Source: Panagrolaimus kolymaensis
Taxonomy: Eukaryota > Nematoda > Chromadorea > Rhabditida > Panagrolaimidae
Length of the DNA: 64,000 bases
Assembly: GCA_028622995.1 (NCBI GenBank)
Contig: JAJQJQ010000027.1
Span: forward strand, 124,001 to 188,000
Direction: 5' to 3'
The position numbers and the translations under genes are program-made. Each line of letters starts with the position of its first letter. Within the stretch, counting starts at the first letter, position 1. Shown here one piece after another: positions 1-13,090 of the stretch. Below the pieces are notes generated by a model that was given only the letters and a program-made list of their open reading frames with translations, had not been told where the DNA came from and ran no database searches.

Positions 1-150
1 GTGGAAGGATCCAAAGACCTAATATCTGTAAGAGGATCCAAGAACCCAAAAACATTGGAAGGTCCAAGGATCAAATAGCAGGAGAAGGATATAAGAATCT
101 AAGGAGAATGATAAGAACCTAATAGCATGAGAAGGATCTAATATTTCTAA
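1..150. repeat. Degenerate GGATC-rich tandem repeat
   Basis: The first 150 bases contain irregularly spaced, variable copies of a purine-rich unit around AAGGATCCAA and AAGAACCTAATAGCATGA. Unit length varies from roughly 20 to 36 bases and copies diverge, so this is an old or fast-evolving repeat rather than a clean satellite. The window starts inside it, so its full extent is unknown. It lies upstream of the Helitron-like terminus at 406-434 and may be the interior of the same element. Confidence 0.4.
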
Positions 151-405
151 AACGAAAGTAAATAAAATACGCTTTGATGTGGCTGAGATGATGGCGTGTA
201 TAAGGATAATTGTCCCTTGGATCATGATCTCATGAATAATGATAAGCATGCTCGCAATCAGTGGCTTGAAGCATTAACAAAAAGCGCACAGAATTTTTTC
301 GTTGTAACAAAAGAGCCTATGTTGTTTTATAACAAAAAGGTAACGAATAGCTGTTACTATTATAAATTATAAGCAAAAACAATAAATGAAACAGGCAATT
401 TGCTG

Positions 406-434
406 GCGGCCCGAAGGGCCGCTTTATGCCTAGT
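406..434 (+). mobile_element. Helitron-like 3' terminus (hairpin plus CTAG)
   Basis: A perfect GC hairpin, GCGGCCC-GAA-GGGCCGC at 406-422, stands out in otherwise AT-rich sequence. Seven bases later comes CTAG at 430-433, followed by T. Helitrons end in a short GC-rich hairpin a few bases before CTRR and insert between A and T, so this matches the family signature. The 5' end would lie before the window. No Rep/helicase coding sequence is seen here, so a non-autonomous copy is likely. The call rests on the motif alone. Confidence 0.55.
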
Positions 435-3400
435 GTTAATTAATTATATGTTATTGTGAGCTAAGATGAAAGCTCATTCATTCATCCATTTTTATGAGGT
501 TTTTTTTCTTGTGAACCATAAAGAACTCTCATTAGCCTTTTTTTAATGAGTTTCATAATAACTAAAGAAAGTCATAAAACTGATTTATTAAAGTGATGGT
601 TAAAAAGTTAAAAAAGCGCTACCATAACTTTTACATCTTTTTGATTGAAATTTTTCTAATATTTGCTCTCTCTTTTTTAAAGCAAGATTATTATAGGTCA
701 TGATGAAAAGTATTTACTCCTTTAAACGTTATCTCGGAATAGCTCAGATAAATTAAGTATTAAAAAAAGAGCAAAACTTGGAATATATTTTTTGTTTAAT
801 TTTTCTGATCACTTTTTAAAATTTACCGTTATTTTTTCGTTTCAAAGAAGAATTATTATTTGATCATCAAAAAACCGACAATTATTTTTTAATCATAAAT
901 CTTTTGCTAATTTTATTTTGAGTTCTTTCTCATTACGGATTTTAGTTTTTCTTCAAAGTTTTGATAAGCTATTAACAACAACAAAAAAGAAAGACAAAAA
1001 TTGAAAGATTACTAATATTAAATTGAAGCTTTACTCAGCTAAACTATTGTAAAATTTACTGCTTTGGATGAATCAGTTTTAGTAATATAATATTTTTTTT
1101 AATTTCTAAAATGGAAAAAATTTTAGATTTTTATTTTTTTCCATTTTGCACAAAAGAATTAATTATTTAGACCCCAAAATTACTTTTTTAAATTCTTTTC
1201 TTAATTAAATGTACCATTTTTTTTCTCTCACTCATCCTAGAAGAGTAGTTAAGGGTTGCATAGATCCAAAAAAATGCAACTTTCTTTTCTAACCCTCGTT
1301 AAAAACACGTGAATGAGAAAAACATAATTTTCTTGTCTTTTTTTTCCTCCTTCCACCACTTTATTTTTTCTTTTCTCTTTGTCATCAACAAACTCTTGGG
1401 TAAAAATAAAAAAGCCGAGAGTGGTCTAAAATATAAAAAAAAATATGCAAGAGCGACGAAGACAACCAACAACCTTTTTTTTCCATCTTTTTTTCTTTTC
1501 TTTCTTTCCAAAAAATATATTGTGTTGTTGCTTTGAATCATATACGCAACAACAAAAAGTGAACTTTGATGCCTCCCCTTTTTTCCAATTTACTTACTTA
1601 TTTATACGTTGCAGCTGCTGCTTTTTTACCGTGAGAGGGTTTCTCTATGTGCGCCCGTCGTCTGTCTTTCTGTTTGTGTATGTCTGTGTACATAGTAGTC
1701 ATCATCAGCAAAGAGAGTTTAGTTTAGCAGCAACGCATTTTGCCGCTGTTGCAAAAAAGAAAAATGAGAGAGAGAAAAAAAACTTTAGTTGCCTTTACGG
1801 AACTTATATACGGAAGCCATGCCGTCCTCTTCGTTGCGAGGATGTTGAAGTCGGACTTTTTTCGGTATCTTTAATGTGCGTTGCATTTATTTTTTTTAGT
1901 TTCTCCACAAAAAAGAATAAAACGTGGCTGTATGTTTGTATATTGGCCAAGAGTAAGCAGCAGCGTGTTTTTGCATCGGTTTTCTTCTTTTAAAAGCAAA
2001 AAAAACTTTTTTCTCTCTCTGTTAGTGAGCGAACAGAACATTGATGTATGTGTGTCTTTGTTATATGTGGAGACACATATTTTTTTCCTTTTCACTTTTT
2101 TTTCTTTTTTCTCTGCATTCACGCTTTTTTAAATAATTTTTTTGACCTTTTTTTTCTGCTATTTTTTATTATTATTCCTTGGCATTAATGAAAATATAAA
2201 AAGCGCATACTACTAAAAATAGGGAAGATAATAAAGCTATTAAAGTCGATGGTTTTGAAATTTACAAAGTTCTAAAAAGTTAACGTTTGTGAAATTGCAA
2301 CATTTTTTTCGTTTTTTTTGTGGTGTGTCCAAAAATATATTATTGAGGCCTTTTTTATTCCATTTTTTTTTCTCGAGTTTTGCAAACTTTTTGTGTCCAA
2401 AAAATTTCAAAGCCTTTCTTTTCCATTCCATTTTTATTTCGACGTTAACGTTCGGGTTCCTTTTTTTTTTATTTTGCTCAGTTTTGTCATATCACATGTC
2501 TTTTTTTCTTTTTCTTTTTTCTTTCCCTTTTTTTTCACAACCAACCATTTTTCCTTTAACTTCTTATCAACTTAATCGGTTTTTTTCTTATTTCTTTTGC
2601 TGGTTGATTCTTGGTTTTACATACTTTCTACTTTGTGATTAGTGAAAAAAGAAAATTTATTTTTTTATCAAGTACTTTGCTCTCTTTTGCTCACTTTCAT
2701 ATTTCTCTGTTTTTTTCTCTCTCGTGATTTTAATCTATTGTTGCTGCACCGTTTTGTTAGTAGTTTTTTTTTGTTTCTCTCTTCTTCCTGTTATTATTTA
2801 TTGATTTTGTTGTATTTATTACAAACAAACAAAAAAAAAGAGCGATGAACTAATTTTTCTATTTAGATGGTTAATTTTTTAAAGGATTTTCGTAGGGTTG
2901 TTAATGGATTTAAAATTCCGTCAACAAATGTCCAACTAAAACAAAGCAAATCATTTTTTAGTATTTTTGGTTTATGAAGGCAGAATTTAAAATAACTTTA
3001 AACAAAAAAGTTAATCTTTATGAACTTGGATTCTGTTTTTTTTAAATTAATAAAATGTGCTTTTTATGTTTTGCAAACGAAAGTTATTAACGAACAAATC
3101 ACGCTTCAATTTAAAAAAAAACCCAACTGCCCAATTAATTTTTTTGTTGCATTTGCAGCTGCTAAAACATTAAAGCATTCTATATAACAATATGCCACAC
3201 AAAATTAATTTAGAGTGGTTTTTCAATTTAGTTTTATTCCTCCCACATAAAAATCAAACCATATTTTTTTGAAAACATTCATATTTTAATCAATGATGTT
3301 TACGCTTTAAAAAATATGTAAAATATTTAATTAATTAACTAAAATTTGATTGGACTTTTTCGCTATTTTTCACGACATATTGCAGCATTCCGCCACACTA

Positions 3401-4795
3401 GTTTCTGAATGTTTTAATTTAACAAGACACATTTAATTTGGCGTCAAACTATACTTTTTGAACATTTTTTTTAAATGTTTGTTAAAAGCGGCTTTTATTT
3501 TAAAACAAATAAGAAATTAACGTCAAGGGGCTTTCTCAACATTTTCTTCGAATTAAGCACAAACTACAAAGTTGCGCGTTAATATATTTTACCTTTTAAA
3601 CATAATTATGACCGACGTTTTATTTTTTGTTTCTAAAATTTTTTCTTATAATTTTTTAATATGCAAAAAAAAATTTCGCCTCGTTGGTTCCATAATTCTT
3701 TTTTTTTTTAATTTTCACCTGCTTTTTTATTTATTTAGTTAATGTTCAAAGAGCTAACCTCTTTTAGCGAGAAAAAAAAATGAAACAAATCTCTCCTGTG
3801 GGATTTTATTTTTCTTTAAAAACCTGTCTTAATGGATTTTGAAAATAAAATTCTGATCATACCAGTTTTAATCTTAAAAAAATCCAAAACATTTTCTTAT
3901 AATTTATTAAAATATTAAAAGTAGTTTAAAACCATTACCACAAGACCACATCCATACTTTTTAAATTTTTTTATATCTGTAAACAAACCTCTTAAATATA
4001 CAAAATAAACAAATCTTCTTTTTTTGAGAAGATTAACTCTTTTTTTTTCTTCCCACGTGGCTCTGTTTATGGAATTTATTTTATTTTTTAAACTTCTTTA
4101 AAAAAATAAATAAAAGCTTTTAACGAAGAGAAGGGCAAAAAAAGAAGATAAAAGTTTCTTCTTCGGATTTTTTCTAAATTCTATGCTCCTTCATGGTTTT
4201 TTTTTTGCCGCTGCCTCAAATAGTTTCTATTTTGGTTTGTTTATGTATTTATTTTCTTTAAATTTTATCGCGTGCTTTTTTAAATACAAATTTCATAACC
4301 CACAAAATAAATTATTTCGTTTGTGACAAAGATTCTTAATTATTTCTATCGTTTTTTTACAGTGCAACAACAACAGCTCAATCGCCTGCTTCATATTTTT
4401 TTGACGTGGTTATTAAAGTTTTGAATATAACATAACTTGACGACGACCAGCAAAAGAAAAAAGTAACAAGAAAAAACTTTGGCCTTTTTTACATAGCAAC
4501 GCCACGAATCAAGACAGAGCAAAAATATTTTTGCTCCATAAAAATTGTGTCACCGCGAAAATAAAATTGGACACATAGTTAAAATAATTTAAAATTTATT
4601 CTTCTATTGCTTGTTTAAAAAAAAATTGTTGTAAGCAACGGGTTAATATTATAATTATTAATATTTTATGACAGAATTCGTTATTAATTACCTCAAATAA
4701 GAAAATTGTGTGAAGAAAGATTTTTTTTGAAAGAAGCTAAAAAAGAAGGTTAAATTTGTTGCACTGGAAAAGCAGAAGAAGATAAAGAAAAAATA
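435..4795. other. Gene-free AT-rich region
   Basis: No exon with coding character was found on either strand. About 1300-2850 is strongly pyrimidine-biased on the + strand (T-runs, CTT/TTC/TTT). It yields several medium-length open frames on both strands, but their translations are only Phe/Leu/Ser or Lys/Arg/Glu low complexity. It probably contains the promoter and 5' untranslated region of the receptor that starts at 4796. Confidence 0.5.
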
Positions 4796-7700
4796 ATGGA
4801 TTTAGGTAAGCTTTTTTAAAAAACAATTTTACTTAAAATGGGTTTTTAAAGAAAGGACTTTTTTATTAGCTTTAAAAAGCTGTGGATAACTGGTGGAAAA
4901 ACAAAAAGAACAAAAAATCAAAATGAAGCTCAGTAAAAACATAAATTTTTTGGACTTTTTTTTTTGTGGAAATTAATAAAAAACTAGAATAAAGAATAAG
5001 GAAGGCAAACTTTTAACTAATGAAAGTTTTGGATTTCAAGAGATTCATGAAACAAAAAAGGAAATTATACCAAACTTTTCCAAAGAAATATTTATTTTAT
5101 GGGAGCATAGAAAATGTCGCCATTTTTTATGGGTATAAACTAATATTTATTCTTTCGGTAGTTTCATAATTGAGTGGGAAGTAAGACTTCTGTTTAAAAA
5201 ATCATCTGGCTAACAACTAATTAAACTAAGGGCAAAAATTTATAATTTTTTAAATTTCAAAATTAGTCTTTCGCTGTCTTTTTTTTCTTATCCATAACTT
5301 TTAGTTTATTTGATTTTTTTGTTTGATAAAAAAAGTTGGAGTATTTTTACTTTTGGCCATACTAATAATCCACCACCAATGGAAGTTCCAAAATATTATA
5401 TTTTAACCTTTTGTCTTATTTAAAAAAAATTAAACCATTTATTTATTTGAGCTAGCTTCCATTATAGAATCGAATCGAATTGCATCATTTTGTTTTAAAA
5501 TCATTTTTTTTTCTTTTATGCTCTCCGTTTTTTTATATCCCTCCACGCACAAAAATGGAAATGTATCCATGCTAATTTTTTACATTTGGTTTAATTAAAT
5601 ACATACTTTTTTACTTTTACTTTTTCTAATCTTTCAAAAAAAAATTGTACTCTGCAAAAACTAAAAAGATTTTTATCCATACCGCCCTTTTTCGAATTGA
5701 TGGTTTTAAAAATTACGGTAAAGAGATATTCTTGCTTCCTCGGTATAAAAATCGAATACTTTTAAGTTATTAGTTATTTTCACTTCTGGATTGAGAGCGA
5801 ACGACAGCGAATAGCTTCTTCCATAAAAAATTTCGAGCTTTTGAGTTTAAAAAAGAAAAATTTTTTTTAATATCCTTCCTCCATTTTTTTTTTGTAGGAA
5901 TAAATCTTTCCAATATTAGAATAAAAAAAATGGAAAAGATTTTTTTTGCGTAAATTATCATCAGATAAACCCTGAATTTATTTTTTATTTTTTCTTATCA
6001 AAAAAATTATTTCCTATGTTGGCAAAGAATTAAAATATTTAAAAGTCCTTTTCCGTCTAATTTTTGGTACCACGTTTATTTCATTTAATGTATTCTTTAT
6101 TTATTTAAGTATGCAAATTTATGGCTTGTTTCATCCTTTTTTTGTGCCATCGTCTAAAGAAATTTTTCAACCATAGGCTTTTTTTTTCTCTGAGCTTATG
6201 AACTTTTGATTTGAAGATTTTTACTTTTAAAAAAGTGCACTTTTAATTTTTATATGTTTTCCTAAGTTATCTCATTTCCTTTATATATTTATTTTCCTAT
6301 TCATTTTAATAATTTCTGCATTTTTGGTAAAAGATCTTTGTTTTTTTAATTCCATGACTAATTTTTTTTACCACCAATAGCACATGTTTTTTTTTTGCTC
6401 CAGATTTTTTCTTTTTGTAATTACGACATATTTTTTTAAGCTAAAAAAATAAAATATACGTGTTTTTGCTAAAAAAAAAATATATGTGTTTATTTTTAGA
6501 GTTTTCTAAACCAGCTAGCTATCTTAAGATTTTTATTTATTAATATATAAAAAAGAAAAGAAAATCCTTTAGGAGATTTAAAAATTTCTGACATATAAAA
6601 TAATATACGTATAAATAATATTTTTGATTTCCTCCTCCTTATTACATATATTTGAAAAGCAAAAATCATGGGTTATCATCATTTCTTTTTAGTTGATCCT
6701 TTGGCAGAACCATGCTGCGTATGTGGCGATAAATCTACTGGTACTCATTATGGCACAGTATCATGGTAAGTTTCAATTTATTCCTCTATTTTGAATTCTT
6801 TGAAACTTTATTAATTTTAATTTTTTACAAAATAAAATGGAAATTTAATTTGTCATTGTTACAATTTTCAAATACTTCCCCGCTTTCTAAACTGCATAGT
6901 AAGCTTCTTTAAACTGTAAATAATCTCCTTATTTTTTTATTTTTTTCCATTTTGGTTTAGTGCGTTTGGATTAAATTCGATCTTAAAACGCGTAGGATGC
7001 AAGTGAAAAAAATTTCTTTCCTTTTTTTTCTCGATTGAAAATAATATACTCCTAAGGTAATGACAATTTTTATATTTTCCTACTTATGGCATTTTCATTA
7101 AATCTAAATGTATGCCATAGAAGAAAGTTTATTTGAAGAGAAAAGAAGAAAAATTCTCCGATACTTTTAATAAAATAGCTTTCTTCTTTTTTGATGCCAT
7201 CCAAAATATTTTCGAAATGCCAGCTTTTTAGAGGAAAAAAGAAGTTATAAAGCTTCCATTTTTTTATATCTAATTTTTGATCCGCTAAATAATGATCTTT
7301 TCATTAATGGACCAAATTCCCATTTCATTGTAATACATTTTCCATTTTTCATTTTTACACACGTCTTTTCAAAGCTTTCAATTATTTTTACAAAATAATA
7401 TTTTCATTTATTAATTTTTTTTTTTTCAGTAATGGTTGTAAAGGATTTTTTCGACGGACCATTCTTCGAAATCAACGCTTCACTTGTCGATTTAATAAAC
7501 AATGTGTAATTGATAAAAATTTTCGTTGCGCGTGTCGATATTGCCGATTTCAAAAATGTTTAGCTGCTGGAATGAAGCGAGAAGGTAAGGAAGATATTTG
7601 GAATTTGTATTTTTTTAACAAAACATACAAGCTAGAAAGATAGAAACACATTTTTTGGAGCATGGTTTTTAAAGTGATGGCAAAAGAAAAAAGAGATGAG

Positions 7701-10700
7701 ATTATGAAAAGAAAAAAACTTTCGAAAGGCCAAATATTTTTATGGAAAAAAATTGCTGCTTTGTTGCTTGCTTGGTTGACCTTAAAAGATATGTGCATTC
7801 TTTCTCTTTTTGTTGGAGAAAAATATTGAAGACTGACTAAAAAAAGGCGAATATCTTTATTTTTTCAAACTTTCTATTTCCAAAAGTTTCAACGCGAAAA
7901 TTTTATATTTATGGTTCTTGCATTTATTGATTTTCTGTGTAAATAGCAACAAAAAAAATTTTGGCGCATTTTTTTGATATTTATTAATCTTTACCTTAAA
8001 TTTACATAAAAAATAAGGGGCTTGCTTTTCTGTAAAATTCCATCGAATATAAAAATACTAAGATTAATAAATTTGCTAGCCTATTTTGAATAAAGCGTAT
8101 GATTTAGTTTTTTTTTCAAGTTTTTCTTTTCATTTTTTAGCGTCAAACTTAGACATGTTTGTTGTTAAACTTTTGCTCTCTTTGTTTTTTTTGATAAAAA
8201 TTTTCTTTGAAATCTTTTTACTGCTTTAATTATCTCTAAAAAACAAAATTGTATGTTTTTAGTTTCGGCTTCTAGTTTTCGCATGAGAAAATTTTTTTTA
8301 GTTAAAAAGATAAAATTATTTTTATTGCCTTTTTTACAACTAACTTACTCATCGAATTGTCAGAAAAATAAAACTAAAAAGGCTACCCTTTCTTATTTGC
8401 AGCGTTCTTTACCATTTAAAAGTTAACTTCTTAACCTTTTTTTTCTCGTAGCCCTAATGTTTCTTGCGTGCAACCAAATTTTTTTTCTTACGACATCAAC
8501 AAAAAAAATGTGTTTATTAATTTAAAAAAGAATTATTATTTTTATTTTTTGTTTTGGTTATTAACTTTTTTTTGACGTAAATTCCTTTTTTTGTCTTTGC
8601 CAAATTCGCAAAGAAAAAATAATTGAAAAAATTGAATAACATTTTTATGCAATTTCTTTAACGTCAATCGAAACTTTTATTTTATTACAAATAAGTTGCA
8701 AAAAATTAAGATAGTTGCCGACGGTGTTCGATGTTTTCTGATTTTTAATTTAAAAACTTTCGCGTAAATCTAAAAATTTTTGTTTGAATAATTTCCTACC
8801 AACGATAAAAAGCCAATTTAAACTTTTTCGAGTATCTTGTTTAGCTATAAATATAATTAACGCCATTCCCATTCATCTTTTGCATAATCCCAAGCCACTA
8901 AAAATAATCTCTCTAATACGTAAGAAATTCAAAAAAAAATGTCATTGATAATTTCCAACGTTTCAAGTAACAAAAAAAAAGAAGAACTAAAAATAAAAAA
9001 CCCTTTTTACGTATTTTTTTTTCATTTTAAATGTAGGAGGCGGCTGCTGTCGTTCCACGTCTTTCAAACAATGAAAACACAGAAAAACTAGGCTTTTATA
9101 CTTTTTCCTCAAATAATTTTCATATTTAAATAAGTATTTTTTTAAACTACAAACTTCTTTATAGTTCTACTTTTTTTTGCTAAATTAATTATCTCTCCTC
9201 CAAAAATATGTAATTACATTGTTTTGTATTTTGTAAACATTAAAATTTAAGCTCGATAAATTTTATCCATCTTTTTCAAAAAAAGACTCAAACACTTTTT
9301 CTTTTTTTTTCTTCTTCTTAATTTTATTTTATATTAAAGTTAGAGAACTTTTAAAAACTTTTTAATTTTTGTTATGTTAGAAAAATTTATTTAAAAAAGA
9401 CTTATTTATTTGTATTAAAAAAAATTCTTCCAAAAACAATGATTGCCTTTTTTCAAAACAATTTTATGAATATTATTATGTTTGTTCGTTGACTTACTAT
9501 CATCATTCACCCCAGCAAATAAAATTAGTGACTTTTGGGGCTTTGGAGGAGTTAAAACTAAAAAGTGATTAAACGTTTGAATACAATTTAGGATTTTTTA
9601 TTGTGGGAAAATCTTTTACTTCTTTTTTGTTTACTTCTTACTTACTATCTCCTTATTTTTTTGTTGGTAACTTTAAAAAAATCCAAAGGCTTAAAAAATC
9701 TGAAATGTTTTATGTTTTTTGTCGCGAGAAAAAAATAAATAAATCTATGCCATAAAGTGATATCAGTTTTACATTCATTCATCCAAGGTTTTTTATAAAA
9801 TAAAAAACCAAAAATTCGGTTGTTGCTTTAATAAAAAAAAGTTAAATTGGGTTTGTGAGATGGGAGAAAATTTTTAATTTCCAACCTTTTTTTGTTGTTG
9901 ATGGAAATTGAATTCAATAAAATAATTTTCCATCAAAAAAAATTACACAATTAATATTTGTTTTAATTTTTGTTTTTATCCAAAAAATTAAAAAAAAGAG
10001 CAAACAAAAAGAGACGATTTATTTTTAGTTTCAAAATTATCTTAAATTATTAAAATATTTTTTCTGCAACTTTTTTATTTTCTTAAAAACTTTAAGAACT
10101 TTTCTCTATCGCAATTATAGTAATTATCAACTTAACTTTTTAAGAAAAAACATAAAACAATGCTCTTTGTTTTTAACTAATTTTTTTGTGTGTTTACTTG
10201 CTTGCTTTTTTTTCTTCAAAAACAGATTAATTTTTATTTATTTTTTTCTATAAAAAAACTTTTTTTTTAACTAAAATGTTTTGCAAACAAAAAAAATTAA
10301 AGTAAAATATTTTTTTTAGCCATTCAATTCGAGAGAGATTCCATTGGTTCACCAAGTAAAAAATCTCGTTCATCACCAATCATGCAAATGGGTGGCGGCG
10401 GAGGTAATTCTGGAAATCTCGGTGGAAATGAACGAATAACTCCACCTGAAATAGGTTCAGATGTAATTGATAATTTAATGGAAATGGAAGCAAGAGTAAA
10501 TTTAGAAATGTCTAATCGTTATCGAAATTCGGTAATAACTTCAAATGGAAATGTTATGGGTCATCATGAAAGTGGCGGAGGAGGAATTATAACTCCTCTA
10601 GGTCAAAATAATGGCGGCCTCAACAGCGGTGGTGGGGATGGAAGTAGTGGTTCAGCATTTTCTCAACCTAAACAAAGTGGCGGCGGCGGCATGCAATGCA

Positions 10701-11809
10701 CTACCGATGATTTAAATGAAATTTCTCGAACTACTTTGTTATTAATGGTTGAATGGGCGAAATCTCTTCCACCATTTCCAGATTTAACAATGGAAGATAA
10801 AATTATTTTATTAAAAAATTATGCTCCACAACATTTAATTTTAATGCCAGCTTTTCGTTCACCTGATACTACGAAAGTTTGTTTATTTAATAATACTTCC
10901 ATGTCTCAAGATCAAACAAATGAATTAAATGGATTTGCTGCATTTAAAACATCGAATATTACGCCGAGAGTTTTGGATGAAATTGTATGGCCCATGAGAC
11001 AATTACAAATGAGAGAACAAGAATTTGTTTGTTTAAAAGCTTTAGCATTTTTACATCCTGAAGCTAAAGGTCTTTCAACCACTTCTCAATCATTAATTAG
11101 AGATGCAAGAAATAAAGTTTTAAAAGCATTATATTCATTTATTTTGGCTCAAAATCCTGAGGATGCTCCTACTCGTTATGGTAAGTAAAATTAAAGCTGC
11201 AAAATCAAAACCAATAAAAAAATTATTATATCGCGATGAAAAATAAATTATTTGATAGTTTTGTTTTATGAAAGAAAAAAATATTTAAAATTTTCCACTC
11301 TAAAACTAAAATTAATAAATTATTATTATTTTTATTTAAATTACTTTGTTAGAAAAAATTAGAAAAATTAAAACCTTAAAATTCTTCCCTTTTTTTTAGG
11401 CAACATTCTTCTCCTTGCTCCAGCTTTGAAAGCTTTGACACAATTACTCATAGAAAATATTTCATTGACTCGATTCTTTGGCCTAAATGAAGTTGATTCG
11501 CTATTATCTGAATTTATTCTTGATGATATTAGCGATCAAACTACAGCTCCATCATCTTTGAAAGAGCGTTTAACTACTTCATCATTTGCACCAGTGATTA
11601 CAGGTGGTGGTGGCTCATCTCAGCAACAACAACAGCAACAACAACAACCTCCAACAATATCCATGCCATCAAGTTCAGTGGATCCAAGAAGAAATAATAA
11701 TTTTTCTGGTTCATCAAGCATGCATCAACTTTTAACTGGAAATCTTCTTCCCACTTCATCTTCATCTGGTCAAGGTCAATCAGGAGATAGTGTGATGACA
11801 GTATTGTAG
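4796..11809 (+). CDS. HNF4-type nuclear hormone receptor (first copy)
   Basis: Ligand-regulated transcription factor of the NR2A/HNF4 kind, expanded in nematodes. CDS exons: 4796-4805, 6693-6765, 7430-7584, 10320-11180, 11400-11809 (502 aa). The DNA-binding domain (about residues 11-78) has two C4 zinc fingers, with P-box [10 protein letters not shown]. The ligand-binding domain (about 206-425) carries the HNF4-like helix-3 motif [13 protein letters not shown] and ends in an AF-2-like LLSEFIL. A Gly-rich linker precedes the domain, and a Gln/Ser-rich tail (QQQQQQQQQ, then SSS) follows it. The first coding exon is only 10 bases (MDL plus one base); it was chosen because its donor TTAG/GTAAGC matches the phase of the zinc-finger exon. 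A start at 6668, inside what would be the intron, is an in-frame alternative. Introns 1 and 3 are 1.9 and 2.7 kb, long for a nematode. The AT-rich introns show no other gene. Orthology to a particular C. elegans nhr gene is not established. Confidence 0.88.
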
Positions 11810-13090
11810 TTAATTTTTTTTCTTCATTTTTTTATTGTTGTCGTTGTTGGCGAGACTATTCCATACTGTAGCAACTCTCTGCCTATGTTTTATTTATCTC
11901 TCATCTAAATCGCTCACATTCTATTTTTTTTTTTTGGAAAAAAAACTTGTAAATTAAAAATATTAACTTTTTTAAAACAAAGACACACCCTTGTTTTTTT
12001 ATTATAAATTAATTAAGCGTATCATTTTCATTATTTAAAAAAAATTTATGCCTCACAAAACAAAAAATATTATTATATGTTTCTTTTCTCTTTTATTCTT
12101 TTTCTGAAAAAAATTTGTTTACCATTGTATTTATCCATTTTCTTTGTTATACAAAATACTTCTTTTTTAATATACAAAAATTTTAAATTTTTATTTACTG
12201 CTATGTTTATGGGCTTTAGTGTGTGTTAATTAATAAATTTATTTAATTTTTTTTAAAAACGAAATTCCTAACTAAAATGTCCTTATTAATGTCCAACAAC
12301 ATCTGAAAATAAATATTCGAAACTCTTTACTTGAAGTGAATTTATGTTTAGCCAAAACCTTGGATGATCCTGAAACTTTTTGCTGTAGTTTAAAGGTTTG
12401 AAAAATAAATCATATGTACTTATCAACGAAAAAAATGTTTTCCCTTTCAAATGCTACAGAATAAAATGATTCATTTTTTTGCTTCGTTGCAACAAAAAAA
12501 AGTGTCAAGAAATTCGTAAAACCAAAGACTATGATGTTGAGAAAAATTAATGATAATATTATTATGTATGTACATACTTAAAATCTTCCGAAAGATATGT
12601 TGTACTACAGATGATTAAAGAAACTCAAACATATGAAATTTTGAATGATTGAAACTAACTTGTGCAACGTAAAATCAATTTGCAAGAAAGCTTAAAACTC
12701 ATAGTGATGAAGAAAATTTAGAATGGTTAAAAGAATTAATCGATTTTTCATCTCCAAAAACGACCATACTTAACTGCGTTTGAAGATCAAAAAAATTAGT
12801 AATACTCATATGGCCGCCTACAGTAAACCCTTGCATTGCTAACAATTTTATCATACAAAAATGAGCCGAAAATGAAAGATCCAAATAATTTTTAACCTTT
12901 ATCAACTCCATATCCATAAGCATGCCTTTGTAATCGTCATCATCTAAGTAATTTTTGGTGTGGTTTTTCTTTATTCACAACAAAAACAATGGTTAACAAA
13001 ATACAAAGAAACAAAAACAAAATGCAAAAATCTATTAGTTTTATTTATATACAATGAGTCAAACGTAAAGAATCAGTTTATTAGTTATTT
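11810..13090. other. Intergenic region between receptor and protease
   Basis: It carries the 3' untranslated region of the receptor and then AT-rich sequence. Between about 12699 and 12960 both strands hold open frames of rather balanced composition (a 74-residue frame on the minus strand). I recognise no domain and see no splice sites that would join it to a gene, so it is left unannotated. It may be an old transposon or gene relic. Confidence 0.4.

Noticed and set aside
1299..2848. Several open frames on both strands (for example 1445-1993 +)
   Set aside because: They are Phe/Leu or Lys/Glu low complexity produced by a T-rich strand, with no splice partners or motifs.
4518..4537. Perfect palindrome GAGCAAAAATATTTTTGCTC
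   Set aside because: Short A/T-core palindromes are expected in this composition; no flanking duplication or repeat partner was seen.
12699..12923. Minus-strand 74-residue frame of balanced composition
   Set aside because: No recognised domain, no flanking exons and no second signal; possibly a transposon relic but unsupported.
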